Below are positions 28,779 through 37,849 of a stretch of DNA of 64,000 nt, piece by piece. The DNA lies in the NCBI RefSeq assembly GCF_004354015.1, contig NZ_SMRU01000003.1:186001-250000 (forward strand), read 5' to 3'. Positions within the stretch are counted from its first letter, which is position 1, and each line of letters opens with the position of its first letter. A model generated the notes under the pieces. It ran no database searches. It saw only the letters and a program-made list of their open reading frames with translations, and was not told the origin of the DNA. This DNA comes from Arthrobacter terricola (lineage in GTDB: Bacteria > Actinomycetota > Actinomycetes > Actinomycetales > Micrococcaceae). A program made the translations under genes and the position numbers.

Positions 28779-29138
28779 ATGACCGCAATCTCCACCGTCC
28801 ACGTTTCCGGCAGTGCCGAAGCAATGGGCAGGCTCCACCTGACCCGCAGGGGCCGCGTGGTCTTCTTTGGCGTGCCGGCGATGCTCTTGGTCGCAGTGCT
28901 GCTCAGCATGGGGGGATTCCTGAATTCTCCTGCCAAGGCCTCCGATTCGGTGGCTGAACTGCAGCCCACTAATACGGTGAGTGTCACGGTCCAGGCGGGA
29001 CAGTCGCTGTGGGGGATCGCCGGAGTGGTCGCGCCGAGCCGGGATCCGAGGGAGGTCGTCGCCGAAATCATCCAGTTGAACAACCTGCTTGACGGTCGCA
29101 TCATCCCCGGCCAGCGCCTGTTCGTCCCGTCGGCATGA
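28779..29138 (+). CDS. LysM-domain protein, probable SOS-induced cell-division suppressor
   Basis: 119 aa. A basic cytoplasmic start, one membrane segment (GRVVFFGVPAMLLVAVLLSM, about residues 28-48), then an exported LysM domain (SVTVQAGQSLWGIAGVV to LDGRIIPGQRLFVPSA). Position divergent from lexA and architecture match Rv2719c/DivS/YneA-type proteins, which delay division during SOS. ATG 28779 is used; an upstream in-frame start at 28725 is possible but adds only non-conserved residues. Confidence 0.85.
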   Translation: MTAISTVHVSGSAEAMGRLHLTRRGRVVFFGVPAMLLVAVLLSMGGFLNSPAKASDSVAELQPTNTVSVTVQAGQSLWGIAGVVAPSRDPREVVAEIIQLNNLLDGRIIPGQRLFVPSA

Positions 29139-29205
29139 CGCATTCCGGTCCGAACCGGGAACGGTGTCCGCGCCGTCACAGTTTCAGGGCACAGCCGACG
29201 CCCCT

Positions 29206-29211
29206 TAAACT
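29206..29211 (+). promoter_or_regulatory. -10 hexamer TAAACT of the his operon
   Basis: TAAACT, then six bases, then GTG 29218. Supports GTG 29218 over the ATG three bases earlier. Confidence 0.5.
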
Positions 29212-29217
29212 GTCATG

Positions 29218-30336
29218 GTGAGTGACCAGCTTGAGCGACTTGACCGACTTCCCCTCCGGACCAACCTTCGAGGCCTGAGCCCTTATGGCGCCCCGCAGCT
29301 TGATGTTCCGATCCTGCTCAATGTCAATGAGAACACTCATGGCGTGCCCGCTGACGTCCAGGCAGCCATTACCGCGGCGGTCGCGGAAGCCGCCACCGGG
29401 CTGAACCGCTACCCGGACCGGGAATTCACCGAGCTCCGTGAGGCCTTGGCTGAGTACCTGGGGCACGGACTTGTCGCGGACAATATTTGGGCGGCCAATG
29501 GCTCGAACGAAGTCCTGCAACAGATCCTCCAGGCTTTCGGTGGTCCCGGACGTACTGCCCTCGGCTTCCCCCCGACGTACTCCATGTACCCCCTGCTGGC
29601 CAGTGGAACGGACACCGAGTACATTGCCGGGGTCCGTGCCGATGACTACGGCCTCGACGCCGAGTCCGCGGCCGCGCAGGTCCGCGAACTCCAGCCGAAC
29701 GTCGTGTTCTTGTGCTCGCCGAACAACCCGACCGGCACCGGCCTTGGCCTCGACGTCGTCGAGGCTGTCTATGAGGCTGGCGAGGCCAGCCAGGCCATTG
29801 TCATCGTCGACGAGGCTTACCACGAGTTTGCCCACGACGGCACCCCGAGTGCGTTGACGCTCCTTCCTGGCCGCGAGCGGCTCATCGTTTCGCGGACCAT
29901 GAGCAAGGCGTTTGCCTTGGCCGGCGCCCGGATCGGCTACATGGCGGCGGCACCCGAAGTTGCCGACGCGATCCGCCTGGTGCGGCTTCCGTACCACCTG
30001 TCGGCCATCACCCAGGCCACTGCGCTGGCTGCCCTCCAGCACCGCGAGGCCCTCATGGCCGACGTCGAAGACATCAAGGTCCAGCGCGACCGCATCGTCA
30101 GCGAGCTGACCCGCCTGGGCTTCAAGCCGGCGGCCTCGGACTCCAACTATGTGTTCTTCGGCGGAGTCGAGAACCCGCACACATTGTGGCAAGGCTTGCT
30201 GGACCGCGGAGTCCTCATCCGTGACGTCGGCATTCCGGGCCACCTGCGTGTCACCGCCGGCACCGAGCCGGAAACCACCGCCTTCCTTGAGGCGCTCGAA
30301 GCCTTGGTGGACGGGCATCTTTCCGCCCCGGCCTAG
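29218..30336 (+). CDS. hisC: Histidinol-phosphate aminotransferase
   Basis: PLP-dependent transaminase of histidine synthesis. Recognised by [13 protein letters not shown], the Asn/Pro region [20 protein letters not shown], and the PLP lysine in [18 protein letters not shown]. 372 aa. First gene of hisC-hisB-hisH-(small ORF)-hisA-sseB, all close-set. ATG 29215 would add one residue. Confidence 0.95.
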   Translation: MSDQLERLDRLPLRTNLRGLSPYGAPQLDVPILLNVNENTHGVPADVQAAITAAVAEAATGLNRYPDREFTELREALAEYLGHGLVADNIWAANGSNEVLQQILQAFGGPGRTALGFPPTYSMYPLLASGTDTEYIAGVRADDYGLDAESAAAQVRELQPNVVFLCSPNNPTGTGLGLDVVEAVYEAGEASQAIVIVDEAYHEFAHDGTPSALTLLPGRERLIVSRTMSKAFALAGARIGYMAAAPEVADAIRLVRLPYHLSAITQATALAALQHREALMADVEDIKVQRDRIVSELTRLGFKPAASDSNYVFFGGVENPHTLWQGLLDRGVLIRDVGIPGHLRVTAGTEPETTAFLEALEALVDGHLSAPA

Positions 30337-30379
30337 ACTTGAACCTGACCTTTCCCTCCTGCCTCCAAAGGAAATATCA

Positions 30380-31006
30380 ATGAGCGAAAACGGCGCCGGC
30401 ACGGCGGCCGCCCGGACAGCACGCATGGAACGCACCACCAGCGAGTCTTCGGTCCTGGTTGAGATCAACCTCGACGGCACCGGAGTCTCGGACATCAGCA
30501 CCTCGGTGCCGTTTTACGACCACATGCTGACGGCGCTCTGCAAGCACTCGCTCATCGATATGACTGTCAAGGCAACCGGCGATACCCACATTGACGCCCA
30601 CCACACGGTGGAGGACGTGGCCATTACGTTCGGCGAAGTATTGCGAACCACCCTGGGCAACAAAGCCGGGATCCGCCGCTTCGGCGAGGCAACCGTGCCG
30701 TTGGACGAAGCACTTGCTCACGCCGTCGTTGATGTCTCTGGTCGTCCCTACCTGGTGCACGGCGGCGAACCAGCTGGGCAGGAGTACCACTTGATCGGCG
30801 GCCACTTCACCGGCTCGCTCACCCGCCATGTTTTCGAGGCGATCACGCTCCACGCCGGTATCTGCCTCCACATGAACGTTCTGGCAGGCAGGGATCCGCA
30901 CCACATCGTCGAAGCGCAGTTCAAGGCGTTTGCCCGGGCGCTTCGCGCCGCCGTCGAATCCGACCCGCGGGTCGAAGGTATTCCGTCCACGAAGGGCGCC
31001 CTATGA
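30380..31006 (+). CDS. hisB: Imidazoleglycerol-phosphate dehydratase
   Basis: Monofunctional dehydratase, 208 aa, without the phosphatase domain of enterobacterial HisB. Metal-binding histidines in [15 protein letters not shown] and [12 protein letters not shown], with a later FKAFARALR helix. ATG 30380 follows an AAAGGAAA site. The reading frame runs upstream into hisC by chance. Confidence 0.95.
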   Translation: MSENGAGTAAARTARMERTTSESSVLVEINLDGTGVSDISTSVPFYDHMLTALCKHSLIDMTVKATGDTHIDAHHTVEDVAITFGEVLRTTLGNKAGIRRFGEATVPLDEALAHAVVDVSGRPYLVHGGEPAGQEYHLIGGHFTGSLTRHVFEAITLHAGICLHMNVLAGRDPHHIVEAQFKAFARALRAAVESDPRVEGIPSTKGAL

Positions 31007-31740
31007 GCGCGCAGATCCTCAAGGACGGAGCCATCGTGGATCCGAAGGCCGCGGGCCGAATCGTTTCGGTCGAAGGCAAGCCGACGGTCACTGTCCTGGA
31101 TTACGGCTCGGGCAACGTTCGTTCGGCCGTCCGGGCGCTGGAACGGGCCGGGGCGGAAGTCACACTCAGCGCGAAGCCCGAAGATATCTTGAACGCAGAC
31201 GGGCTCCTGGTGCCCGGAGTCGGCGCGTTTGAAACCGTCATGCGCGAGCTCAAGGCGGTTGACGCCATCCGGTTGATTGGTCGTCGCATTGCCGGTGGCC
31301 GCCCGGTCCTTGGCATCTGTGTCGGCCTCCAAGTGTTCTTCGAAGCCGGAGTCGAACACGGCACCGAGGCCGAAGGCATGGGAGAGTGGCCCGGCAAGGT
31401 GGAACTCCTTCCCGCGCCTGTGGTCCCGCACATGGGTTGGAACACGGTGGAGGTTCCGGAAGGATCCACGTTGTTCGCCGGGGTGGAGCACGAGCGCTTC
31501 TACTTCGTGCACTCGTACGGCGTACAGAAGTGGGAATTCGACGTCGCCCAGCCCAGGATGGCTCCGCCGAAGGTCACGTGGTCCGAACACGGCGCACCCT
31601 TCATTGCCGCAGTGGAAAATGGTCCGCTGTGCGCAACCCAGTTCCACCCGGAAAAGTCCGGCGACGCCGGTGCCCGGCTCCTGCGCAATTGGGTCGAAAG
31701 CCTCCGTCCGCACCGGCCGGTGCCGGAGGCCGTTTCCTAA
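31003..31740 (+). CDS. hisH: Imidazole glycerol phosphate synthase glutamine amidotransferase subunit HisH
   Basis: Class I glutamine amidotransferase supplying ammonia to HisF. Catalytic Cys in [11 protein letters not shown], His/Glu in [12 protein letters not shown]. The family core starts at [15 protein letters not shown] (about residue 28), so there is a ~26-residue N-terminal extension. ATGA overlap with hisB. hisF is not in the window. Confidence 0.95.
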   Translation: MSAQILKDGAIVDPKAAGRIVSVEGKPTVTVLDYGSGNVRSAVRALERAGAEVTLSAKPEDILNADGLLVPGVGAFETVMRELKAVDAIRLIGRRIAGGRPVLGICVGLQVFFEAGVEHGTEAEGMGEWPGKVELLPAPVVPHMGWNTVEVPEGSTLFAGVEHERFYFVHSYGVQKWEFDVAQPRMAPPKVTWSEHGAPFIAAVENGPLCATQFHPEKSGDAGARLLRNWVESLRPHRPVPEAVS

Positions 31741-31899
31741 ATGTGGTCCGTCATTTTCATGGGTGCTGCCGGCCTGTTGGTGGGCGGCGGAATCTCGTTC
31801 CACCAGCAGAGGCGCCCCGCGTGGGTTTCCATTTCCTTCTACGTGCTCGCGGGCCTGGCACTGCTCGCGGCCTACCTTTTCACCCTTCCCGGCAAATAG
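31741..31899 (+). CDS. Small two-helix membrane protein in the his operon
   Basis: 52 aa, starts on the base after the hisH stop. Sequence from [17 protein letters not shown] through [19 protein letters not shown]: two hydrophobic stretches (about 2-18 and 29-48) flanking a basic turn FHQQRRPAW. Third codon positions are largely G/C, as in the neighbours. Not recognised; too short for a length cut-off of 60 aa and easily missed. Confidence 0.72.
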   Translation: MWSVIFMGAAGLLVGGGISFHQQRRPAWVSISFYVLAGLALLAAYLFTLPGK

Positions 31900-31945
31900 C
31901 CCGCGGAGCGATGGCACTGCCCGCCCCACAACCTCGAGGACTTCA

Positions 31946-32686
31946 ATGACCACCGAACAGCCCGTATTGGAACTCCTGCCTGCCGTCGACATCGTTGACG
32001 GCCAGGCGGTGCGCCTCTTGCAAGGCGAGGCCGGTTCCGAAACCAGCTACGGCACTCCGCTCGAAGCCGCGCTTAACTGGCAGGAAGCCGGCGCTGAATG
32101 GGTCCACATGGTAGACCTCGACGCCGCTTTTGGCCGCGGCAACAACGCGGACCTCATCAGCGAGGTTGTCTCCCGGCTCACGGTGAAGGTTGAGCTTTCC
32201 GGCGGACTCCGCGACGACGAATCCCTCGAGCGCGCCCTCGAACTGGGGGTTGCCCGCGTGAACCTCGGAACAGCGGCCCTTGAGAACCCGGAATGGACCC
32301 GTCGTGCAATCGCGCGCTTCGGCGACAAGATCGCCGTCGGGCTTGACGTCCGCGGCACCACCCTCGCCGGCCGCGGCTGGACCAAGGAAGGCGGAGACCT
32401 CTGGGAGGTACTTGCGCGCCTGGAAGACGCCGGCTGCGCACGGTACGTGGTCACTGACGTCACGAAGGATGGGACGCTCCAGGGACCCAACGTCGATTTG
32501 CTCCGCCAGATGGTCGAGAAGACCGGAAAGCCGGTGGTCGCGTCCGGCGGAATTTCGAGCCTGGAGGACCTCCGCGCACTGCGGGAGCTTGTTCCGCTCG
32601 GCGTCGAGGGAGCGATTGTGGGCAAGGCGCTTTACGCCGGCGCCTTCACCCTCCCGGAAGCGCTGGACGTAGCCGGCCGCCGCTGA
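31946..32686 (+). CDS. priA: Phosphoribosyl isomerase A (HisA/PriA type)
   Basis: (beta-alpha)8 isomerase of histidine synthesis. Catalytic Asp residues in [13 protein letters not shown] and [14 protein letters not shown]. 246 aa. In actinobacteria lacking trpF this enzyme (PriA) also isomerises phosphoribosyl anthranilate for tryptophan; the sequence fits that clade, but trpF status is outside the window. Confidence 0.93.
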   Translation: MTTEQPVLELLPAVDIVDGQAVRLLQGEAGSETSYGTPLEAALNWQEAGAEWVHMVDLDAAFGRGNNADLISEVVSRLTVKVELSGGLRDDESLERALELGVARVNLGTAALENPEWTRRAIARFGDKIAVGLDVRGTTLAGRGWTKEGGDLWEVLARLEDAGCARYVVTDVTKDGTLQGPNVDLLRQMVEKTGKPVVASGGISSLEDLRALRELVPLGVEGAIVGKALYAGAFTLPEALDVAGRR

Positions 32687-33597
32687 TGTCCCACGAAGCA
32701 CAGCCCTCCGGTTCGCCCGCACCCGAAGCAACGGGACGTCCTCCGCACCGTGCGTTGCCGGGCCACATCGCAGCAGCCCTCGCAGGGGCCGGGGGAGTCG
32801 GCGACTCCGCGGGGCAGCCGTGGTCGGGCCGGGACCTGAGCGGTGACGCGGCCAAGATCCACAACTTCGAGGACGACGACGGAATGGCCGACGCCGGCTA
32901 CCTTGCCGCCGTCGGGGCCTTGCTTGCCGGCGAGGGGACCGAAGCCGGGGTCGTCGCTTCCTTGGCGACCGCCCGTGTCTTCGTCCCCGTGGTGGCGCAA
33001 CTCGCCGAGGAAGCTGAAGGTGTCGATGGACTCCATGCCGACAAGCAGGCGGACATGGCCCTCGTGACCCTGACGGCTCCTGACGGCAGGACCGCGATGC
33101 CCGCCTTCACCTCGGCCGCGGCCTTGGAAGCCTGGCACCCGGACGCCCGTCCTGTCGCCGTCTACGCAGCCCGGGCGGCGCTGTCCGCCGTTTCGGAGGG
33201 AGCGCAGCTTCTTGTCCTCGATCCCGGTTCGGACGTTACCTTCGTGGTGCGCCGCCCGGCGATGTGGTCACTTGCACAGCAGCGGGACTGGACGCCATCG
33301 TACCTTGATGATGAACTGGAGTCTGCTCTCAATTCCTTGGCCGGTGCATACCCGGCCGTGCGGCGGATCGCGGTTCAGCCGGGCTCGGGTGTCGCCGCTC
33401 GCACGGCGGACGGATCAACCATGGCGGGCGGGGGACCGGGGCCCGAACTGCGCGTGGTTCTCTATCTCGAAGACGGCCTTGACGCCGCCGGGGTCCAGGA
33501 CCTGGTATCCGGGCTGAACGGACGTTGGGCGCAGAACGAATTGTTCGCCGAACGGGTTGACTCGATCGAGGTCAGCTTGCAACGGGCGGCACAGTAG
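32686..33597 (+). CDS. SseB-family protein
   Basis: 303 aa. Pro/Ala-rich N-terminus, then an SseB N-terminal-type domain with RVFVPVVAQLAEEAEG, ALVTLTAPDGRTAMPAFTS and LVLDPGSDVTFVVRR. It shares one base with the priA stop (TGATG). Regularly found at the end of actinobacterial his operons; the role is unknown. Confidence 0.85.
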   Translation: MSHEAQPSGSPAPEATGRPPHRALPGHIAAALAGAGGVGDSAGQPWSGRDLSGDAAKIHNFEDDDGMADAGYLAAVGALLAGEGTEAGVVASLATARVFVPVVAQLAEEAEGVDGLHADKQADMALVTLTAPDGRTAMPAFTSAAALEAWHPDARPVAVYAARAALSAVSEGAQLLVLDPGSDVTFVVRRPAMWSLAQQRDWTPSYLDDELESALNSLAGAYPAVRRIAVQPGSGVAARTADGSTMAGGGPGPELRVVLYLEDGLDAAGVQDLVSGLNGRWAQNELFAERVDSIEVSLQRAAQ

Positions 33598-33655
33598 CCG
33601 AAGGCGCAGGGGGAACCTCCCTTTCCTGCTTTCGCAGGACAGGGGGACTTAGCTC

Positions 33656-34975
33656 GTGAATTTCGCTCTCTACCGAGAGATGCTTTCCATTGCTTCCGTA
33701 CGGCGGCTCTTGATTGTCGGGATGATTGCCCGCATACCGCACTCCGCGGCGGGAGTCCTGCTCACGCTGCATATCGTGCTGACGCTGGGCAAAGGTTATG
33801 CGGCCGCCGGCGCCGCGGCAGCCGTTTTCACTATCGGTATCGCCATCGGCGCGCCGTGGCGGGGACGGCGCGTAGATACTGTGGGCCTGCGGCGTGCGCT
33901 CATCCCGTCCGTGGTGTCCGAACTGGTCATCTGGTCGATCGTGCCGCACGTCAGTTACGAATGGATCCTGCCGCTCGTCTTTGTAGGCGGGCTGCTGACA
34001 CTGCCCATTTTCAGCGTCATCCGGCAGTCCCTCGGGGTCCTCGTTGCCGGTGAACAACGCCGCTCGGCCTATGCGTTGGACTCGATAGCCACCGAAGTGG
34101 TCTTCATGATCGGTCCCGCGGTGGGCGCCGTCGTTGCCACGAGCGGTTTCACGGTGCTCGGGTTGACCGTCGTCGGGGTCTGTACGTCAGCCGCCGGGCT
34201 TTTCCTCCTCTGGTTCAATCCGCCAACGCGCAGCGAGGATGTCCTCGACGCCAAGCAGGCGGCTGATCGGGACGCCGACGAACTCCATGCGGCCGAGGCC
34301 GCAGTGGTCGCTTCGGCGCCGGCCCACCTCCAGGAGGCCGCTTCCGAGATGGTTCCGGCTGCTTCGCAGCAGGCTGGCCTGCGCGGCCGGATGGCGAGGA
34401 ACTTCACGTGGTTCACGGCTGCGGTCGCCGCAGTGTTTGCTGTTGCCGCCGGTTCCGGAATGGTACTGAGCGGTACCGACGTCGGGATTGTGGCCGTCCT
34501 GCAACGCGGCGGGCACCAAAGCGAAATCGGCGTTGTTTTCTTCTTCTGGTGCGCGGCTTCGGTGGTGGGTGGACTCATTTACGGGGCCATGCACCGGCCG
34601 GTCTCGCCCATCCTGCTCCTGCTCGGAATGGCTGCCCTCACTATTCCCATGGGTTTCGCCGGTGATACGTGGACCCTTGCCCTGTTGTCCCTCTTGCCCG
34701 GCGTTCTCTGCGCGCCGGTGTTGTCGGCGGCCTCGGAATTGGTCGCGGACATCGTTGATGAGGAACGGCGTGGCGAGGCGATGGGTTGGTATGGTTCCGC
34801 GCTGACAGCCGGCGTGGCTTTTGGTTCGCCGTTCGCCGGGCTATTCATCGACGGCGTCGGCCCGTGGGCGGGATTCGTCGCGGTGGGCTCGGCAGGCGTG
34901 GTGCTATGCCTCGCCGGGCTGGTTCTCCAGCAGCGCCGCCGCCGGGTTTCCGCCGCCGCCGGCGAAAGGGCCTAG
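33656..34975 (+). CDS. MFS transporter
   Basis: 439 aa with about 12 hydrophobic segments and a charged central loop (residues ~190-245, rich in Ala/Glu). MFS hints: GAPWRGRRVDTVGLRRALI after helix 2 and VDEERRGEAMGWYGSALTAG in the second half. GTG start preceded by AGGGGG. A CCTGC-TTTC-GCAGG hairpin lies before the start. The substrate cannot be predicted. Confidence 0.88.
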   Translation: MNFALYREMLSIASVRRLLIVGMIARIPHSAAGVLLTLHIVLTLGKGYAAAGAAAAVFTIGIAIGAPWRGRRVDTVGLRRALIPSVVSELVIWSIVPHVSYEWILPLVFVGGLLTLPIFSVIRQSLGVLVAGEQRRSAYALDSIATEVVFMIGPAVGAVVATSGFTVLGLTVVGVCTSAAGLFLLWFNPPTRSEDVLDAKQAADRDADELHAAEAAVVASAPAHLQEAASEMVPAASQQAGLRGRMARNFTWFTAAVAAVFAVAAGSGMVLSGTDVGIVAVLQRGGHQSEIGVVFFFWCAASVVGGLIYGAMHRPVSPILLLLGMAALTIPMGFAGDTWTLALLSLLPGVLCAPVLSAASELVADIVDEERRGEAMGWYGSALTAGVAFGSPFAGLFIDGVGPWAGFVAVGSAGVVLCLAGLVLQQRRRRVSAAAGERA

Positions 34976-34985
34976 GAACGACGAC

Positions 34986-35015
34986 GGCGGGCCGGCCAAA
35001 GCAGGCCGGCCCGCC
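34986..35015. terminator. GC-rich terminator hairpin between convergent genes
   Basis: A perfect 12-bp stem (GGCGGGCCGGCC and complement) with a 6-nt loop, without a T-run. It lies between the MFS gene and the DUF1844 gene. Confidence 0.65.
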
Positions 35016-35073
35016 GCGGCGGACCATACCGTTGAGGTATTGGTGCGAGTCAGGTTCAGTTGAGTGGGCCCGC

Positions 35074-35460
35074 TCAGTTGACGGGACCCGTGAACTTCTC
35101 GCCAGGGCCCTTGCCCGGTGCGTCCGGAATCAGGGACGCCTCGCGGAAGGCTAGCTGGAGCGAGCGGAGGCCGTCGCGCAACGGGCCGGCATGCTGCGAT
35201 CCGATCTCGGGTGCTGCGGCGGTCACCAGGCCGGCGAGGGCCGTGATCAGTTTGCGGGCTTCATCCAGGTCCTTGAGTTCCTCGGCATGGGGATCGTCAG
35301 CGAGCCCGACCTTGACTGCCGCTGCACTCATCAGGTGAACGGCGCCGGTGGTGATGACCTCTACCGCGGGAACTTCCGAAATGTCGCGGATCTGCTGGCT
35401 TACTCCGGCGTCGCCGCCCTGGGGCTCGTTGTCAAGGGAATTGCTGTCTGAAGTGCTCAT
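35074..35460 (-). CDS. DUF1844 protein
   Basis: 128 aa. Acidic N-terminus, then the DUF1844 core: IRDISEVPAVEVITTGAVHLMSAAAVKVGL and DLDEARKLITALAGLV. Function unknown; the gene is commonly found upstream of infC, as here. ATG 35460 is chosen because upstream residues to 35523 are not family-like. Confidence 0.85.
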   Translation of the reverse strand: MSTSDSNSLDNEPQGGDAGVSQQIRDISEVPAVEVITTGAVHLMSAAAVKVGLADDPHAEELKDLDEARKLITALAGLVTAAAPEIGSQHAGPLRDGLRSLQLAFREASLIPDAPGKGPGEKFTGPVN

Positions 35461-35553
35461 GCTGGTAAGCTTTACACAGACCGACTGGAAGTAGCTATTT
35501 GAGCCAGACTCCTGGGCCACCACCGTTAATGTGCGGCGGGGGCCTGTTTTCTG

Positions 35554-35791
35554 TAGAATTGTCTTTCAGTTTGCAAGCGGAGTTCTCTCCCACCCGCGTC
35601 AGCCGTTTCCCTTTCAGGGATGTAAGTTGCCGGGTATCTGGTCGGACGCCTTCCAAGGCCACCTTTGGCGGCGTGAACGTCCCTCTTTGAAGGGGCGTCA
35701 TCCGGCCATTCGAGGCCTTCGATTGCGCCAGCAATTGGGGGCCTTCTCTATTTGCTGGTGGAATACTCATCACAACACCAGGAGCTTTGAC
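35554..35791 (+). promoter_or_regulatory. Promoter and long leader of infC-rpmI-rplT
   Basis: TAGAAT at 35554-35559 is a likely -10 element, implying a leader of about 225 nt. The leader contains a start-stop pair ATGTAA near 35620 and several pyrimidine-rich stretches. AGGAG lies 7 nt before the ATT start of infC. The part of 35461-35553 upstream holds nothing recognised. Autoregulation of infC/rplT is known elsewhere, but I cannot assign a named leader motif. Confidence 0.45.
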
Positions 35792-36838
35792 ATTAGCGAG
35801 CCAAGAATCAATGAGCGTATCCGCGTCCCCGAGGTACGTTTGGTCGGCCCTGCCGGCGAACAGGTAGGAATCGTCCGTATTGAGGACGCCCTGCGTTTGG
35901 CTGCCGAGGCTGATCTGGATCTTGTTGAAGTTGCACCGCAGGCGAAGCCTCCGGTGTGCAAGCTGATGGACTTTGGCAAGTACAAGTACGAAGCCGCTGT
36001 CAAAGCCCGCGAGGCCCGCAAGAACCAGACCAACACGGTTCTCAAGGAAATCCGCTTCCGCCTGAAGATCGACACCCATGACTACGAGACCAAGCGCGGC
36101 CATGCGCTTCGGTTCCTGGGTGCCGGAGACAAAGTGAAGGCCATGATCCAGTTCCGTGGACGTGAGCAGCAGCGCCCCGAGATGGGCATCCGCTTGTTGC
36201 AGCGCTTCGCCGAGGACGTCGCCGAAGTTGGTGTGATCGAGTCCAGCCCGCGCATCGATGGCCGCAACATGGTCATGGTGATCGGGCCGCTGAAGAACAA
36301 GGCTGAGGCCAAGGCGGAGGCCCGCCGTGCGGCGCAGCGCGCAGAGGCCAAGGCGCAGAACGAAGCCAAGGCCGCGGCGCGGATCGACGTCTCGGGCGGA
36401 GACGCTCCGTTGACCCAGTCTCTTGGAGACCTGCTCCCGGCGGGACTCCTGAACCAGCCCGAAGCGACCCCGGCCGAGGAAACCGCGGCATCGGAATCTT
36501 CGGTCTCGGAAGCCACGGCCCCGGAAACCGCAGCCCCGGAAACCGCAGCCCCGGAAGCGGTCGAGGAAGAAGCAGCCGAAGAAGTAGTTGCTGAGGAAGC
36601 TCCTGCTGAGGAAGCCCCCGCGGCCGAAGCTGCTCCCGTAGCCGCTCCGGCTCCGGTAAAGGCTCCCGAGGCGCCAGCTACTGAGCAGGTAGTTGCCAAG
36701 CCGGTTGTTCCGGCAGCTCCCAAGCCAGGTGCTGTTCCGGTGCCGAAGCCCATGGCTAAGCCTGCGGCTCCGAAGCCGACGGCAAGGCCGGCAGCTCCCA
36801 AGGCTGCCCCGAAGCCGGCTGCACGCAAGACCAACTAG
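35792..36838 (+). CDS. infC: Translation initiation factor IF-3 with long C-terminal extension; ATT start
   Basis: The IF-3 core runs from [19 protein letters not shown] to [12 protein letters not shown] (about residues 2-165). No ATG, GTG or TTG is near the expected N-terminus. ATT 35792, with AGGAG 7 nt upstream, gives exactly the family start and matches the AUU start used for IF-3 autoregulation in enterobacteria. After the core come ~180 residues of Glu/Ala then Pro/Ala/Lys low-complexity repeats ([26 protein letters not shown]). 348 aa in all, against ~180-220 usually. Confidence 0.92.
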   Translation: MSEPRINERIRVPEVRLVGPAGEQVGIVRIEDALRLAAEADLDLVEVAPQAKPPVCKLMDFGKYKYEAAVKAREARKNQTNTVLKEIRFRLKIDTHDYETKRGHALRFLGAGDKVKAMIQFRGREQQRPEMGIRLLQRFAEDVAEVGVIESSPRIDGRNMVMVIGPLKNKAEAKAEARRAAQRAEAKAQNEAKAAARIDVSGGDAPLTQSLGDLLPAGLLNQPEATPAEETAASESSVSEATAPETAAPETAAPEAVEEEAAEEVVAEEAPAEEAPAAEAAPVAAPAPVKAPEAPATEQVVAKPVVPAAPKPGAVPVPKPMAKPAAPKPTARPAAPKAAPKPAARKTN

Positions 36839-36955
36839 TCACGCCGCGGGAGGCATTCCCTCCGCTCGGCAAGAAAAGCAGCGGCCGCTCCCCAGGGGTG
36901 GCCGCGTGAAAGAACTGCAGATTCATTCTGCGGATACGTAAGGAGATCGGTTCCC

Positions 36956-37150
36956 ATGCCGAAGATGAAGACCCACAGCGGTGCTAAGAAGCGCTTCAAG
37001 CTGACCGGCACTGGCAAGCTGAAGCGTCAGCAGGCCAACCGCCGCCACTACCTCGAGCACAAGCCCACCACGTTGACCCGCCGCCTCGCCGGCGACCGCA
37101 TCGTCTTCAAGGGCGACGCGAAGGTCATCAAGAAGATGCTCGGCGTCTAA
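36956..37150 (+). CDS. rpmI: 50S ribosomal protein L35
   Basis: 64 aa, starting [20 protein letters not shown], the L35 signature; highly basic. GTAAGGAGAT precedes it. Middle gene of infC-rpmI-rplT. Confidence 0.98.
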   Translation: MPKMKTHSGAKKRFKLTGTGKLKRQQANRRHYLEHKPTTLTRRLAGDRIVFKGDAKVIKKMLGV

Positions 37151-37266
37151 GTTCCAAGTTCCCGGCAGCTGCCATCCGGTAGCAGCCGACTACACCAAAG
37201 CCTTCTCAGGCGAGCCGGATACCGGCTGTAGCAGCTTGGGATAAGAAATTTTGAAGGAGTACGCAC

Positions 37267-37797
37267 GTGGCACGTGTGAAGCGGGCGATTAATGCCCACA
37301 AGAAGCGTCGGGTTGTCCTTGAACGGGCCAAGGGTTACCGCGGTCAGCGGTCCCGCCTGTACCGCAAGGCAAAAGAGCAGCTGCTGCACTCGTTTGTGTA
37401 CAGCTACGGCGACCGCCGCAAGAAGAAGGGCGATTTCCGTCGCCTTTGGATCCAGCGCATCAACGCTGCATCCCGCGCCAACGGCCTGACCTACAACCGC
37501 CTCATCCAGGGCCTGAAGGCTGCTGAGGTTGAGGTCGACCGCCGCATGCTCGCAGAGCTGGCCGTCTCTGACGCCAACGCTTTCGCTGCCCTGGTCAAGG
37601 TCGCCAAGGACGCCCTGCCGGCTGACACCTCCGCTCCGGCCGCCAAGGTTGCCGCTGCTTCGAAGGCTTCCGCGAAGGCTGCTCCCGCTGCCAAGGCTGC
37701 GCGCGCCGTCACGGCAACCGTTTCCGAGGAAGAGCCCGCTGCCAAGGCCCCCAAGGCCAAGGCTGCGAAGAAGCCTGCCGCTGACGCTGCCGAGTAG
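37267..37797 (+). CDS. rplT: 50S ribosomal protein L20 with C-terminal extension
   Basis: Binds 23S rRNA early in assembly. Core [14 protein letters not shown] to [12 protein letters not shown] (about residues 2-118), including [20 protein letters not shown]. Beyond it are ~55 residues rich in Ala/Lys ([19 protein letters not shown]), ending [10 protein letters not shown]; total 176 aa. GTG start with GAAGGAG upstream. The 116 nt before it hold no gene. Confidence 0.97.
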   Translation: MARVKRAINAHKKRRVVLERAKGYRGQRSRLYRKAKEQLLHSFVYSYGDRRKKKGDFRRLWIQRINAASRANGLTYNRLIQGLKAAEVEVDRRMLAELAVSDANAFAALVKVAKDALPADTSAPAAKVAAASKASAKAAPAAKAARAVTATVSEEEPAAKAPKAKAAKKPAADAAE

Positions 37798-37837
37798 TAC
37801 GCAAAGCCACGGTTCAGAGGACGGTGGCACTAGCCAC

Positions 37838-37843
37838 TAAAGT
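37838..37843 (+). promoter_or_regulatory. -10 hexamer TAAAGT of the SpoU-family methyltransferase gene
   Basis: TAAAGT, six bases, ATG 37850. Confidence 0.5.
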
Positions 37844-37849
37844 TCTTAT

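Noticed and set aside
35618..35630. Start-stop pair ATGTAA in the infC leader as a regulatory element
   Set aside because: A six-base occurrence is expected by chance and it has no good ribosome site.
36420..36640. Possible CRISPR-like or tandem repeat array in infC
   Set aside because: The periodicity comes from codons for repeated Glu-Thr-Ala-Ala-Pro; repeats are short, in frame and have no spacers.
36082..36834. 250-aa Ala/Ser-rich minus-strand frame under the IF-3 tail
   Set aside because: It is the complement of the low-complexity repeats of infC; no start site or independent evidence.
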